From the NCBI GenBank assembly GCA_016647705.1, contig CM028328.1:43717429-43781428 (forward strand): 64,000 nt of DNA, written 5' to 3'. A program made the position numbers and the translations under genes. This document shows positions 11,058 through 22,462 of the stretch, one piece after another (position 1 is the first letter of the stretch; each line of letters opens with the position of its first letter). The notes beneath the pieces were generated by a model. The model did not search any database and was not told the origin of the DNA. It saw only the letters and a program-made list of their open reading frames with translations. Source of the DNA: Eucommia ulmoides (taxonomy: Eukaryota > Streptophyta > Magnoliopsida > Garryales > Eucommiaceae).

Positions 11058-11092
11058 CTTCTTCTTCTTCTTCTTCTTCTTCTTCTTCTTCT
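11058..11092. repeat. (CTT)n microsatellite
   Basis: About eleven CTT units on the plus strand. The minus frame across 11,010-11,231 reads through it as a poly-lysine run; the flanking residues (MKEIASLKSGLAKLKGN and PVMRPLTKPRKEPP) are faintly protein-like but too short to assign. 10,623-11,057 holds nothing I recognise. Confidence 0.9.
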
Positions 11093-11499
11093 GCTTGTAC
11101 AAGGTAGGTGGCTCCTTTCGGGGTTTAGTAAGAGGGCGCATCACTGGTTCCTTAGGAAGCAAGGCTTCAGACGTTGATTGATTCCCTTTAAGTTTAGCAA
11201 GGCCTGACTTCAAACTAGCTATTTCTTTCACTAATTGAATTTAATACTTAATTTTTAGTGTATAACCAAATAGGTTTTAATGTAAGGTGTTTCGATGGCA
11301 AGTTCCTTGTTGTACCCTTAATTTTTAGAAAGTCCCCTATCCAATTGTATCTTATGTTTTAGTCTAGAGCATTTAAAATAAATAAATAAATAAATAAAAA
11401 ATACAAAAGGCCAAATACACGCCCCTACACGTCCACAGTTGTACTGAACATAAATATTTGTTACAGGTATTTAACTTGTGCATAAAATACTTATTAGAT

Positions 11500-11700
11500 G
11501 TAACAAATATTCACAAGTAAATGTAATATAGTTTCATGTAATTTGTATTATATGTAATTGATATTACACAAGTACATGTAATTAATATTATACACGGCAC
11601 GTAATTAATATTATACAAGACATGTAATCTAGTTACGACATGTAACTTATAATTATTAATTTGTAACTATTTTAGTTATATGTAACTAATATTCACTCTA
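11500..11700. repeat. Short-period AT-rich repeat (ATGTAATTAATATTATACA type)
   Basis: Imperfect units of about 27 bp, such as ACATGTAATTAATATTATAC, recur near 11,520, 11,545, 11,573, 11,600 and 11,625, decaying toward 11,700. Non-coding. 11,240-11,500 shows nothing else apart from an AAATA/AATAA run near 11,378-11,398. Confidence 0.6.
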
Positions 11701-11868
11701 ATATAAATCTACTCACTCGACGTTCCACATAAAATGCGTGAGCACATAGGGACTAATACGAAACCGAAAACTAATTTGAAGGACTAAATCTATTAAGTAA
11801 AAAAAAAAAGAAAAAAGAACAAATTACTCTGTAAATATATGACTATTGATTAATTGTCCCTTTAATAA

Positions 11869-12188
11869 TTATATAAATTCAAATTAAATAATAAATATAT
11901 TTCACATGCAATTTTAGTCTCTTTATTAAAAATATCAACAATTAAATAAATAAATAAAGTATGGAATAAAAAGAAAATACATATCTGGTGGATCGAGGCA
12001 TGTAAATACCGTCCTAAGAAGAGATACGTCCTCTCTATGCACATGGTTGAATGTCGAGCCATTTCCAAGATACAACGATCTAGATAGTCAAGGTGCAAGC
12101 CGGACATCCCTATATTGAATCGATCAGGAACCTATTGCCAGTAAAGTCATCAAGTATATAATATACGTGAAATACCATAAAATATCAC
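11869..12188. repeat. 320-bp direct repeat, left copy
   Basis: This aligns end to end with 13,860-14,198. Shared landmarks are ATAATAAATATATTTCACAT, GGTGGATCGAGGC, CTAAGAAGAGATAC, ACAACGATCTAGATAGTCAA and CCTATATTGAA. Two copies about 2 kb apart in the same orientation could be the LTRs or LTR parts of a short non-autonomous element. No TG/CA ends, primer site or target duplication are clear. The minus frame at 11,862-12,107 is not a recognised protein. Confidence 0.7.
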
Positions 12189-13104
12189 TTCTCCCTATTT
12201 ATATATCTCATTTCCCTAAATAATTTTAAGACTTAGCCACTGCTAGTCTTTGAGGCAAATTGTCCCACCTTGAGAGAATATATAATATGAAACTATGAAT
12301 ATTCAACCTCAAAATTTTAAATTTTATTTATTCCTTCAATTCTCATTTGGTACCATACTAATAAATATTTTGGGATTTGTGGAACATCATTTTTTTCAAG
12401 CAACGTTTGGAAATTTTCAGATTCAATAATACTATCAAATAAATTTATTAGGAACATATTAAATGCAACTTTTTATTGAATCAACATTATTTAGAGTCTC
12501 ATATTTCATCATATAAACTAATATAGCACATGTACCAATTAACAATTTTTGAGAAAATATTTATATTCCCAATTTTGAAATTATATAAATAATTGGGAAT
12601 TCTAAAAACAATCAATTAGGAACTTTATAATGAGACAATCGAATAATAAAAATTCTTTAGGCACCATTATATCTTAAATACAATAGGGATGTCAATATAT
12701 CGATGTAAAATATTGTTTTATTTAATTTGTTTTTGATCTTTCTTGAAACTACATGATAATTCCAATAATAATAAAATTTAATTTTTAGTAATTCAATTTT
12801 CCCTTTCAAAGCAATTTAATAATTTTATACGATAACAATAAAATTATCAATGTTATCACGTAATTAAAATTTAATCACAATTTTAAAAATCTCGCTTAAA
12901 AATGTTATTTAAGTAGTCAAAGGTCTTACTAATAAGAATCACAAATTTTGTAACCAGTAACTTACTACTATGAACTACTTAATAATAATGGCCAATTGTC
13001 TTATTATATACTAGAAATCATTTAAAATGAGAAATTGGCTAGTAGTCTAACACCTACTAGGAACCTATTTTTCAAGTGAGAAACTTATCACTATTATAAA
13101 ATAT

Positions 13105-13175
<71 letters not shown>

Positions 13176-13859
13176 ATTCCAAAAAAAATAAAAAATTCTC
13201 GTAATTCAATATATATATGTACACCCTTAATTTATAAATCTTACAAATTATTGAAATTTATTTTAGTTTAATGCATAGTAAAATATTAAAATAATATTTA
13301 AGAATCTCTAACATTTTATTTTTATAACAAATGCTATCACATTTCAAAATAGAAACATTTGATTTTCATTATATAAATAAACAATAATAATAAATTAATT
13401 TGTGAGATGAAAATGAAAATAAATCATTTTTTTTCTTTAAATATATATATCCATATATAACCCCTGCATTTTTAAAATATCTCAATTCCAAGACAAAAAT
13501 AATATAATGTCATTAGCAACAAATATACTTAGAATGCAAATCAATAACACAAATTTGCATATAAAATATCACAATAAAATATATATTAATGGATGCAAAT
13601 TCATATAACAAATTAAAATTTAAAAATAATATTTAATAAAAAAAATTCAATAGGAAAAACAAAAGAAGATTAAATACACAATATAAGATAGAATATTATC
13701 ATAATAAAACACAAATTCAATTTTTCTTGCGTCTTACATAAATTTAAGATTAAAACAAAAATGTATCGATCATTTAATACATTATATTATATTAGATATA
13801 AATTCAAGCAAAATTAAACTTTCACATTTCTCTTCTAGATTGTTGAGAAAATTTCACAT
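12189..13859. other. AT-rich DNA between the direct repeats; no gene
   Basis: There are no frames of note and no recognised motif. A long (AT)n tract lies at about 13,109-13,172. If the flanking 320-bp repeats are LTRs, this would be the element's internal region, but I see no retroviral-type domain in any frame. Confidence 0.45.
13109..13172. repeat. (AT)n microsatellite
   Basis: An almost perfect run of about 32 AT dinucleotides. Confidence 0.95.
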
Positions 13860-14198
13860 GATTATATAAATGCAAATAAAATAATAAATATATTTCACAT
13901 GCGATTTCAATCTCTTTAAATAATTAAGAACATCAACAATTAAATAAATAAAATAAAGTATGTAATAGAGAGAAAATAAATATATGGTGGATCGAGGCGT
14001 GTAAACACTGTTCTAAGAAGAGATACACTCCCTCTATGCATAGGGTTTAATAACAAGCCATTCTCAATGTACAACAATCTAGGGAGTCAAGGTGTAGGCA
14101 AAACACTCCTATATTAAACTGATCGCGAACCCTATGATCCGTAAATTATCGAGTATATAATATTCGTGATATACGTGAAATATCATATAATATCCGTA
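13860..14198. repeat. 320-bp direct repeat, right copy
   Basis: Partner of 11,869-12,188. It differs by scattered substitutions and by a few small length changes near its right end (TATTCGTGATATACGTG). The following 14,199-14,569 is AT-rich with no feature. Confidence 0.7.
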
Positions 14199-14569
14199 AA
14201 TCCTCATATACATATATAGTGTATGGATTATGTAACCCTTATTATTGTAATATTAAATACTCATAACATTATAATTAATAAAATCATAAATAGTATAATA
14301 ATTATATTATAACATATATATTTATAATAGAATTCATAAAGGTATTTTCATAAATTTTATAATCTATCACAATAATAATGTCTAATAAAAATGTAATTAA
14401 TACACATAAATATAATAATTATAAATATATATACATAATAATTTTATTAAGTAAAATAATATAAATATATATCATATAATAAAATAAAATATTTACTTTT
14501 AAATTATTTTTCTAACACATCCCTATACTAGCATGTGCATGTAAAAATTCTTTTTGCTAAATGATATTT

Positions 14570-15370
14570 TATTCCCTTCTAATTTGGCTAAATTGTACTT
14601 TACTCCGTATAATATTTTGATCATCACTTTTTCCCACACGATTTTGCAAAATGCGCAATGGTCAAATTCTTGACAGAAATAAATAAATAAAAATAAAATA
14701 AACTTATCCTTTATAGTACTTTTTATTTTCTTTTATTTTTCTTCTTTTTTTCATCTCTTTTTCCCATGTTGCTTAATTTATCTAATTGCTATTAAATTTG
14801 CAAAAATAATGTAAATTATTTTTTATGTAAAAAAAAAAAAAATGGAATGAAAACCAAGGGTATAAATGTAAATAGTCATTTTTTGACAAAATTTTAGTTT
14901 TTGGATTTTGACAATAAAAATTATTGATTACACTTTTTGAAAATCCACACGGGACAAATTGGTGATCAAACTACCACACCAAGTAGGTCAACCTATAGGG
15001 GTAAAAGACTAAAATTTTGAATAGGGCAAAATTTAGGTTGAAACCTAGAAAACTTGGGTGAAAAATGGCTCGGTTACGGCCTTCCAATTTTTTAGGTCCA
15101 TTGAGCAAAGTTGTCTTGGGTCGTTAGACAATTCAAACATCAAGACCGGTGTCATGCGGTCCTTCCACGACCTAAATGAGAATGAGTCTTGGTAATCTCA
15201 TCCCGCTAATCACGGCAAAGATAAACTTCATTTGGTTTGTGTAAAAGCGTTAAAGTTGGGAATTATTTTCCCAATAATTTGAAACAAGGGGTTCTATTTA
15301 ATATTTTATTTTATTATTATTCTGAAGTAATTTATTTTTTTGAACAAATTATGAAAATTAATAATAATAA
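14570..15370. repeat. Dispersed non-coding repeat, copy 2 (parts X and Y joined)
   Basis: Here X (14,570-14,910) and Y (14,870-15,370) are contiguous in one unit of about 800 bp. In the first copy they lie in the order Y then X. The contiguous form is probably closer to the original element. No protein frames. The family is not recognised. Confidence 0.75.
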
Positions 15371-16118
15371 AAGAATTAAAGAATTAGGTACAATAGTAAT
15401 TTAAATAAAATTTCAAAAAGTCAAATAGTAATTTAATTAAATTTATTTCCATTTCCATACTCCATTAGTGTTTGGTCGCAATTATTGAGTGATGAAGAAT
15501 TGAAACCTAATCGCATATAATTAAGAATAACTAATTTTAAATTTATCTTTGGACGAGTTAATTTCAGGATTTGTGAGATTAGGAATTCTTTAGTAATGAA
15601 AATAAAATTTAATTTCATGTACCAAACATGGAAATAGAATGAACAATCTCATAACCATTTTAATCTCTTATTTAATCTCTCATATACCAAACATGTCCTA
15701 AAATTAAAAAAATTAATAGAGGTGTGCACAAAATGACCACACAAAACTTTTCACTACTCCATAGAGGAAAAAAAGAAGTTAAATGGCACTTTGCACTCTT
15801 GATGTATGAGTAAGATATCAAGGTGCCCTTTAACATTTAAATTTTAGAAAGTCACTCTCATAGTTTGGTTTTTGTATCTAATTGGTTCAATCAGTAAACT
15901 TTGCACATCTTAACTAATTTGAAAAGTATTCCTTTACAACGGTCGTTGTGGCTCTGATTGAGGGTGGGTACCCCTGATTATCGAAGGCTTCCTCGATTCA
16001 CGTTGGAAAGTAGGCCGACATTGTTTTCACACATGACCCCATATAATGGGTGCCAGGTACACATTTTTTTAAAATTAAATAAATAAAATTCCACATATGA
16101 ACAGTAAACCTTAAACCA
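15371..16118. other. Upstream region of the PAR1 gene; little recognised
   Basis: AT-rich and non-coding. ACCAAACATGTCCTA at 15,683-15,697 resembles the end of a MITE, and GTGTTTGGTCG at 15,469 could be a relic of the other end, but they do not pair well. The last several hundred bases before 16,119 should include the proximal promoter of the downstream gene; no named element can be assigned beyond the TATA box. Confidence 0.4.
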
Positions 16119-16126
16119 GTATAAAA
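16119..16126 (+). promoter_or_regulatory. TATA box of the PAR1 gene
   Basis: TATAAAAA lies 52 bp upstream of the start codon at 16,171. With the usual 25-35 bp spacing, transcription would start near 16,150, giving a very short 5' leader. The position next to an intact gene supports it; transcription was not observed. Confidence 0.7.
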
Positions 16127-16170
16127 AGCTTGACAGTTTCGTGCATCTTCCCAGCATTAATTTATCTTCC

Positions 16171-17785
16171 ATGGCTTCTCATCATCAAAGCTTGCAGCTT
16201 TTGGAAGTTATGGTTCTCGCTCTTGCTTTCTTCGTCCAAGCCACTCTAGGTTGGTGTTTTGACCATCTCTTCTTACTTATGTTTTGCTTATACATATACT
16301 TTCGTACAGACAAGTTATTAAATCACAGATCGGTTCCATGAGTTTTTAAATTAGCATATAAACTGAATGTGCTACCTTATCAATAGCTAGGTATTCCTCG
16401 TGCCTAAGAACATTATATCCCTTTTTGAGTTTATAAATACAAAAAAATAGTAAATAATAAAAAAAAAAAAATACATGTGCGAAACTTGAAAGATACAAAG
16501 TATAATTAAGTCATTGAGTAGGTTGAGTGAAGTGAGTGACGTAGAGAAATTTGAAATTAGTTTGTTGAGAGGTTGCAAAAGTTCAATTTTAACCATTCAT
16601 TTTTTAAACTTAAATTTGGACCGTTAAAATGTGTTTCCTTCTTGATTTATTGATGGATTAGGGATTTCTCCGGGTCCTAATTCACTATATCGAGTTTTGA
16701 ATTTATAAGCATAAAAAAATAGTAAAAAAAAATCAATAAAATACATATAAAAAATTTAAAGAGTGCAAAGTATAATTAAGCTATTGAGTAAGTTAAATGG
16801 AGTAGAGAAATTTAAAATTAGTGGGTTGAAAGATTGCACAAGTTCAAATTCATATTTTAAATTTAAATTTGAACTATTAAAATATATTTCTGCCTTAATT
16901 TATTAATAGATTATACTGTTAGAACAAAGTTTAAAAGCATTTAGTTATTTATATATTATTTCAATTTCTACCCTATAATTTGTACAACCAAACACTAGCT
17001 TATTGCAAATAGCATTCCCTATACTTATTTTCTTTTTTCAATGGAAGTGCTTCAACTGTTAACATATGTTTTATACCTTGCTAATGAAATGAGCTTGTAG
17101 GATACATGCCGTCCCCATGATTTGAAAATTAATTTGCATGTCAACTCTTTACAGGATTAATGAAAGAAAGACTCAATTATAAACTAAACGCATTAAATTT
17201 ACCTATTCATAAATGTAGGAAGCATAGCATGCGAGAATCTAAACAAAGCTTCTTGCGCTTTTGCGGTGTCGTCAATGGGAAAACGGTGCGTTTTGGAGAA
17301 GCGCATCACAAGAAGCGGGGCCGAATCTTACACATGTCGCACATCGGAAATCACAACCGATAATTTGAAAAATTGGATCGAAACCAATCAATGCATTTTA
17401 GCATGCGGGCTCGACAGAAACACACTAGGAATCTCATCAGATGCACTTCTGGAGTCTCACTTTACCCAAAAACTTTGCTCATCTCGGTGCTACGATAGTT
17501 GTCCCAACGTGGTCGATCTCTATTTCAATCTTGCTGCTGGTGAAGGTATATACAGCCTAACATGAGAAGTCTTGTTTGGGTGGCAGGTAAGAGTACTAAT
17601 TAACAAGTGTTGTTTCCGTGGCAGGTGTATATCTTCCAAAATTATGCGAGGGACAAGGAGAAAATACACGTCGCGAAATGGTGGAAATCAAGAGCTCTGG
17701 AATAATAGCATCGGGACCTGAATCCGGAGGAATCCATCCCGTGACATATACAACTGCCCCAGCACCAGCTCCTGTTTATATTTAA
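16171..17785 (+). CDS. PAR1-like: PAR1-family secreted cysteine-rich protein (three exons)
   Basis: Exons at 16,171-16,249, 17,219-17,545 and 17,625-17,785 give 567 bp, or 188 residues. Both introns are GT-AG and phase 1, and no break is seen. Residues 1-26 form a hydrophobic signal peptide (LEVMVLALAFFVQA), so the product should enter the secretory pathway. The mature part matches the PAR1 (photoassimilate-responsive) family: ACENL, SCAFAVSSMGKRCVLEK, TCRTSEI, CILACGLDRNTLGISSDAL, KLCSSRCYDSCPNVVDLYF, NLAAGEGVYLPKLCEG. Ten cysteines lie between residues 31 and about 145. The tail is low-complexity and Pro/Ala-rich (TTAPAPAPVYI). Length fits the family. PAR1 was described as sugar- and virus-induced in tobacco; its biochemical role is unknown. 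The start is the first ATG after the TATA box and the only one giving the signal peptide. This is the only intact host gene in the window, so no genetic context helps assign a function. Confidence 0.93.
16250..17218 (+). other. Intron 1 of the PAR1 gene
   Basis: The donor is G|GTTGGT after exon 1 and the acceptor is AAATGTAG|GA. At 969 bp it is far longer than intron 2 (79 bp), and about half its length is a tandem duplication. A short open frame from 17,160 overlaps exon 2 in the wrong frame and is not a gene. Confidence 0.85.
16395..16913. repeat. Tandem duplication of about 250-270 bp in intron 1
   Basis: The copy at 16,395-16,660 is repeated at about 16,675-16,913. Shared blocks are TTTATAA-CATAAAAAAATAGTAAA, AAAGTATAATTAAG, ATTGAGTA, GTAGAGAAATTT-AAATTAG, GTTGA-AG-TTGCA-AAGTTCAA and the ending TTTATTGATGGATTA. 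Divergence is high, so the event is old. Confidence 0.75.
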
Positions 17786-17954
17786 GAATAAACATTCACA
17801 ATTATAACACATATAAATTTGGATGGATTGAGTCTACCTCGGTGTGTTCTTATATTTAGCATCCGGGCTTAAGATCATGGCCATGTGTCTTTTTTGAATT
17901 TTCTACAAATTTTGTAACAATTATATAGAAGCTATATATAGATTTGTGATATGA

Positions 17955-17960
17955 AATAAA
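17955..17960 (+). terminator. Candidate polyadenylation signal of the PAR1 gene
   Basis: AATAAA lies 170 bp past the stop codon, within the expected range for a plant 3' UTR. Another AATAAA sits immediately after the stop at 17,787-17,792 and is probably too close to be the main signal. Confidence 0.45.
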
Positions 17961-17989
17961 ATTGAGGTTTGATTTTATTATTTTATTTC

Positions 17990-18584
17990 CTCAAGTGCAT
18001 TCGGGCCGAATCACATGCCATTTATTTAAGGAGCATGTACCAGGAGGTCCATTTTTGGGTTTTCATTGATCAATCAAACCCAATTGTTTTTTTTACACAA
18101 ATAACTCATTTTGCCATTTTCCTGACCAAAATACTCCTCATTCAATTTTCACCCCCTGCTTCCATATTCCACCGACCCATCGCGACCGTCCCATTCCATA
18201 TTCCACCGTCTTGTTCCCCCCTACTTCCATATTCCATATTCCGTCGTCCTGTTCACCCATCTCCGCCGTCGCCATCGCCGGTCGTCTTTATCGTCACAGT
18301 TCGTGTTGCTGTCGCCGTTGCCTTTCGTCTTTGCCATCGCTATCACCGTCGCCTTCTCTATTCGACTTTGTCGTTGCTGTCGCCATCCCGATCACTGTTC
18401 GAAATCGATGTCGCCATTTTCCTTCGCCTTTGAAATCAACATCACCGTCGCTGTTTGCCTTCGAAATTGCCGTCGCCGATTCTTCACCATAGCTGTCGTC
18501 GTTCATGTTTTGATTCTTAGCCGTAGTCGTTTATTCTTCACCGTAGCCATCCTTGACAGAATTTTTGTAGCCACATTCCTAAAA
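17990..18584. other. Non-coding, with a GTCGCCGTTGC-type pyrimidine-rich patch
   Basis: 18,160-18,560 contains repeated CCATATTCC and C-G-T-C-rich trinucleotide-like strings (CGTCGCC, TTGCCG). These keep several frames open on both strands by composition alone. None of the translations resembles a protein. It leads into the repeat complex that follows. Confidence 0.45.
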
Positions 18585-20135
18585 ATGTCCACGATTTCAT
18601 GGATGCAACTAGGGTTTACAATTAGAAGTATTTATTACAATTTTTTCCCTACATTTAATTTAGTTTCAACTTTTTTTTTTTTTTTTATTATTTTTTTTTT
18701 TACACTTTCATCCCTAAACTTCTAATCAATCCAAATCACTGTCTGCACTAAAACAAAAATTGTGCGTGTTGAATGTAACACTCAATCCAAACATGAGAGG
18801 TAACTTCTCATCATGCTCAAATTTGATAAAATCAACCGAATAACAAACAAGAAAGTGTTGATGCCCACAAATAATAAACATGTTGAATGTAACACTATCT
18901 AATTTGCCAAAATATTCAAAAATAATATGCGTGTTGAATGTAACATTATTTAATATTCTCGATTGACCCCCTAATTGTTTTCAGTGTGTGTTCAATGTAA
19001 CACCGTCTACTCGTGTTAAAAAGTTCACGATTCCATAGATGTAGCTAAGGTTTCAATTAAAAAGAATATTTATTACATTTTCGCCCATATTTAATTTAGG
19101 TTCAATTTTTTTATTTATTTTTTATTACACATTCATCACTAAACTTCTAATCAATTCAAACCATTGCCTGAAACTACACACACTGTGTGTGTTAAATGTA
19201 ATACTGTCTAATCTGCTAAAATATTTAAAAATTTGATAAAACCACATCGAATAATCTGGTTTGTGTGTGTTGAATGTAGCAGTTTCTAATATTACCAAAA
19301 ATTTAAAATTCAATGTGCATGTTGAATGTAACACTATATAATCGTGTTGAATGTAACATTGTTTAATATTCTCAAAAATTAATTTTTATAATTCAACAAA
19401 TTAAACCTTATTGTTTTCAGTGTGTTTGTTGAATGTAACAGTTTGAATTTAAAAATTGTTTTCAATTTGTGTTGAATGTAACACTGTTTGATATTGCAAA
19501 AAAAATCCAAAATTCGGAGTGCGTGTTGAATGTAGTACTATCTGATCGTGTTGAATGTAACATTGTCTAATATTCTCAAAAATCAATTTTTAAAATTCAA
19601 CAATTGAACCCCATTGTTTTCAGAGTGTGCGTTGCGTGTAACAAATTGAATGTAACACTGCCTAGTCTTGTTTGAACATAATCTGATTGAATCAATTTGT
19701 TTCGGAATAATATCAAACATTCATGTTTAAATGTAACATTTTATGACTAAAACATCGTAGATAACTTCCCATCAACCCAAAACATAGTAGATAACTTAAA
19801 AAATCCAAAAGTGGGTGTTGAAATGTAACAAAATTCAAAGTGTGTGTTGAATGTAATGTTCAAGAGAACGTAATCTGATTGAACCAATTTGTTTCAGAAT
19901 AATATCAAAACATTCATGTTGAAAATGTAAACATTGTCTAACTAAAACATAGTAGATAACTTCTCATCAATCCAAACCATAGCAGATAACTTCAAAAAAT
20001 CAAGTGGGTGTTGAATGTAACAAATTCAAATTGTGTGTTGAGTGTAACGTTCAAGATCAGATCTAGCAAACAAACAAGAAAAATCATGGAAATCAACTGA
20101 AAATCGGATCTAAGCATACGTGTGTTGAATGTAAT
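18585..20135. repeat. Repeat complex built on the 15-bp motif GTGTTGAATGTAACA
   Basis: About twenty copies of GTGTTGAATGTAACA or close variants, all in the same orientation, lie at irregular spacing (for example near 18,767, 18,931, 19,319, 19,343, 19,469, 19,547, 20,007). Larger duplications are superimposed: 18,585-18,760 recurs at 19,020-19,200, and 19,677-19,866 recurs at 19,868-20,051. There is no open frame. The arrangement resembles arrays of protein-binding sites such as the subterminal repeats of some DNA transposons, but no terminal repeats are identified. Function unknown. Confidence 0.75.
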
Positions 20136-21290
20136 CAAACACGAAATCGATCAACAATATTAATCAAACCACAAAAACACAACTGAAATACCGCATCAAA
20201 CACGAAACGATCACACATGAACTCCAAACCAGTAAAAGGGATCTATATAAATATGATTACCAGAACTTCAAATCCATAATCGCCATACAATAAATCAAAC
20301 GATTAATCACCTCTTTGCCTTGTTGTCGTAAGGGGCGGATAAAAAATCTAGCAAAGTCCAGAGGATTTCATATGAGATTATGAAATCGAACAACTTCATT
20401 TTGAATATGTCATTGTCAGAAATCGAACAACTTCATTTTAAATGTGACATTGTCTGAAATCATTAATTTCGTTAATGATTTCATCCCTAGAAGTAATGTA
20501 CATACAAACAAAGAGAGAGAGAGAGACCATGGACAACGGTTCTGTTCTTGAGGTCAATCAATACGGTCTTTTTGTTAAGCTTCATCAAAAACCTGGTTAC
20601 ATATATCAAATCGAAGAAACAAATCAAAGATTTAGGGCATGACATGCGATCAATTTAACGATTCAACTTTAAACTAACATGATAATCATGAAAAATAAGA
20701 TGAAAAACAGAGACGATAAACCTACATGACGAGCTTAATTTTTTGAGAATCAAATTTGATTGACTCTAGGGTTTAGTGTACGCAAAATCGGATGTAGTAA
20801 CCAATCGAATCTAATTGATGAGGAATATGATGATATCAATCGAAAAAGGCGGCAACGGAGATGGCCGCAATGGGCGATGATGAATTAAGGGAAAAACGAT
20901 CGGCAATGGCCGACAGTTGAACGACAAGGTAGAGAAGAGAATGGAATATTATGGCGACAAAAAACGACGATGAACCATGGGACAATCGAAAGGCGACAAC
21001 TGTCGATATCGGTTGGCACTACAACAATGTTTGGGCAGAGAGAATGGAATTGATCGGCAAGGCAAAATGACCTGCGAGGCAAGAGCTACTAGGGTTAAAC
21101 ATGCATCAAGGGCAGCACAGTAATTTGACATTTGAGATTTTTTTAAAATGGGACTAATCTGTTCAAAAAATGATTAGGATGAGAGTTTTTGGTTCAATTT
21201 TAACTAATTAGGCTTTATTGGTAGAGTAAAAGTTATTTTGGAAGTTAGTGGTAATTGTATCTTTATTTAATTTAATATTTTTTTTCACAA
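20136..21290. other. Non-coding continuation of the repeat complex
   Basis: A block GAAATCGAACAACTTCATTT is repeated at about 20,385 and 20,432. A short (GA)n lies at about 20,512-20,526. The GC-richer patch at 20,840-21,100 (GGCGGCAACGG, CGATCGGCAATGGCCGAC) opens minus-strand frames that do not look like proteins. It may belong to the same repeat unit as 18,160-18,560. 21,290-21,612 shows nothing I recognise. Confidence 0.4.
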
Positions 21291-21612
21291 AATCAAATTT
21301 TATTGAGGAACGACAAAAACAAGAAAAACAAATAAGTATTAGGTAGAGGTTTAACTTCTTAAACTTGTTTAGAAAGTCTTCCACAATTTATATGGAATTC
21401 TTACAACTATCCTTATGTGAAATCTCACTTGGCATGTTGAAGATTAGATTGTAATAGTATGATTTTGAAGGCCGAAATTGAATACAAATATGATCAAAAG
21501 AAGCAGAAGATGAAGAGAAATGTTTCCTGGATCTAGATCTGATAAAATTTGAGGAATTTATAAGGTGTGTCTTGATAATTGACCTTACCCATTCCTACGA
21601 AGCATCGGGGTG

Positions 21613-22462
21613 GAATTAAAACTAACAATTAACAAAATATTTAAAACATGGTTAAACGAGACTACATCAAGCCCTAGATATGAATTTTAACTCAACATAG
21701 TGGAATTTATAACTAATCTTTTCAAGAAATTCATAAATGTAAACATGTTCAACACAATATCACAAATACAAAATTCAATAAATATTAGGGTGAAAGAAAG
21801 GAAAAAAAAAAAACTCTTTTTATAGAGATGAGCTTCAAATCTTCAATTAACTTCAACTCCAAGCTCCTTCTCTAGCAGTTTTGTGTCTCCAATGATGTTT
21901 TCCTCTCCAATTTTGCAAAAAATCACCATACCAAATGGTGTTTTCTCTCCTAATTTCGCTACACCAATGGTGTTTTCTCTCCCAAATTCGCCACCCTTAG
22001 GGTTTGAGGCCTAAGATGGTGTAAAAAAGTGCACAAAATAAGTTTTGTCCATGTTTGAGGGCAGCAGTGAGACTTTTTCCCCGCTGCAACATGAAGTTTC
22101 TGACTTGTTGGGACAGAACGTTGGTGTTGCAGCGCGAGTTTTTGCGTTGCAGCGCGTTACTTCTGAAATCTAGCTATAACGTTCTTGTCCAAATTCTGAT
22201 TGAGGTGATTAAAGATGCTTTGAAAATCTAAGAAAGCGATCTAGAACTTTTATCTTTCAAGTTTTCCTAGATTCGAGTTGCATCATGATCAAAATTGGAG
22301 TTAACATTTTCGCACCTGCATTCAGTTTCCACATTTTTCTCCCATTTGTTTATATTCCTACAAAACAACACAAAAACAAAATAAACTAATCAAAATGCTT
22401 GAAAACTCACAAATATTTGAACTCAAAAGTACTTGATTTGTTGGTAAATAACTTCCTCATCA
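21613..22462 (-). mobile_element. Truncated LTR G (same family as elements C, D and E)
   Basis: The sequence from GAATTAAAACTAACAATTAAC through the TATA region to AAGTACTTGATTTGTTGGTAAATAA and a terminal TCATCA matches the corresponding part of the minus-oriented LTRs at 33,321 and 35,562. Only about half an LTR remains and no internal region adjoins it. Fossil fragment. Confidence 0.75.

Noticed and set aside
11010-11231. A minus-strand frame with a poly-lysine run that could be a nuclear protein fragment
   Set aside because: The lysines come from a (CTT)n microsatellite and the unrepeated remainder is too short to assign.
15469-15697. A fourth MITE ending in ACCAAACATGTCCTA
   Set aside because: The candidate left end GTGTTTGGTCG does not pair with it beyond a few bases and no TAA or TA duplication brackets the pair.
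17160-17363. A 67-codon frame starting upstream of PAR1 exon 2
   Set aside because: It reads exon 2 in the wrong frame. The PAR1 frame there is supported by ten family-typical cysteines and by both splice sites.
17969-18725. Open frames of 93-154 codons on both strands next to the PAR1 gene
   Set aside because: They arise from stop-poor, trinucleotide-like CGTCGCC/TTGCCG sequence. Translations are low-complexity, overlap each other and have no plausible start context.
18765-20135. A CRISPR-like array because of many short spaced repeats
   Set aside because: The spacers are not of uniform length, the repeats are short and variable, larger duplications explain part of the pattern, and this is plant nuclear DNA.
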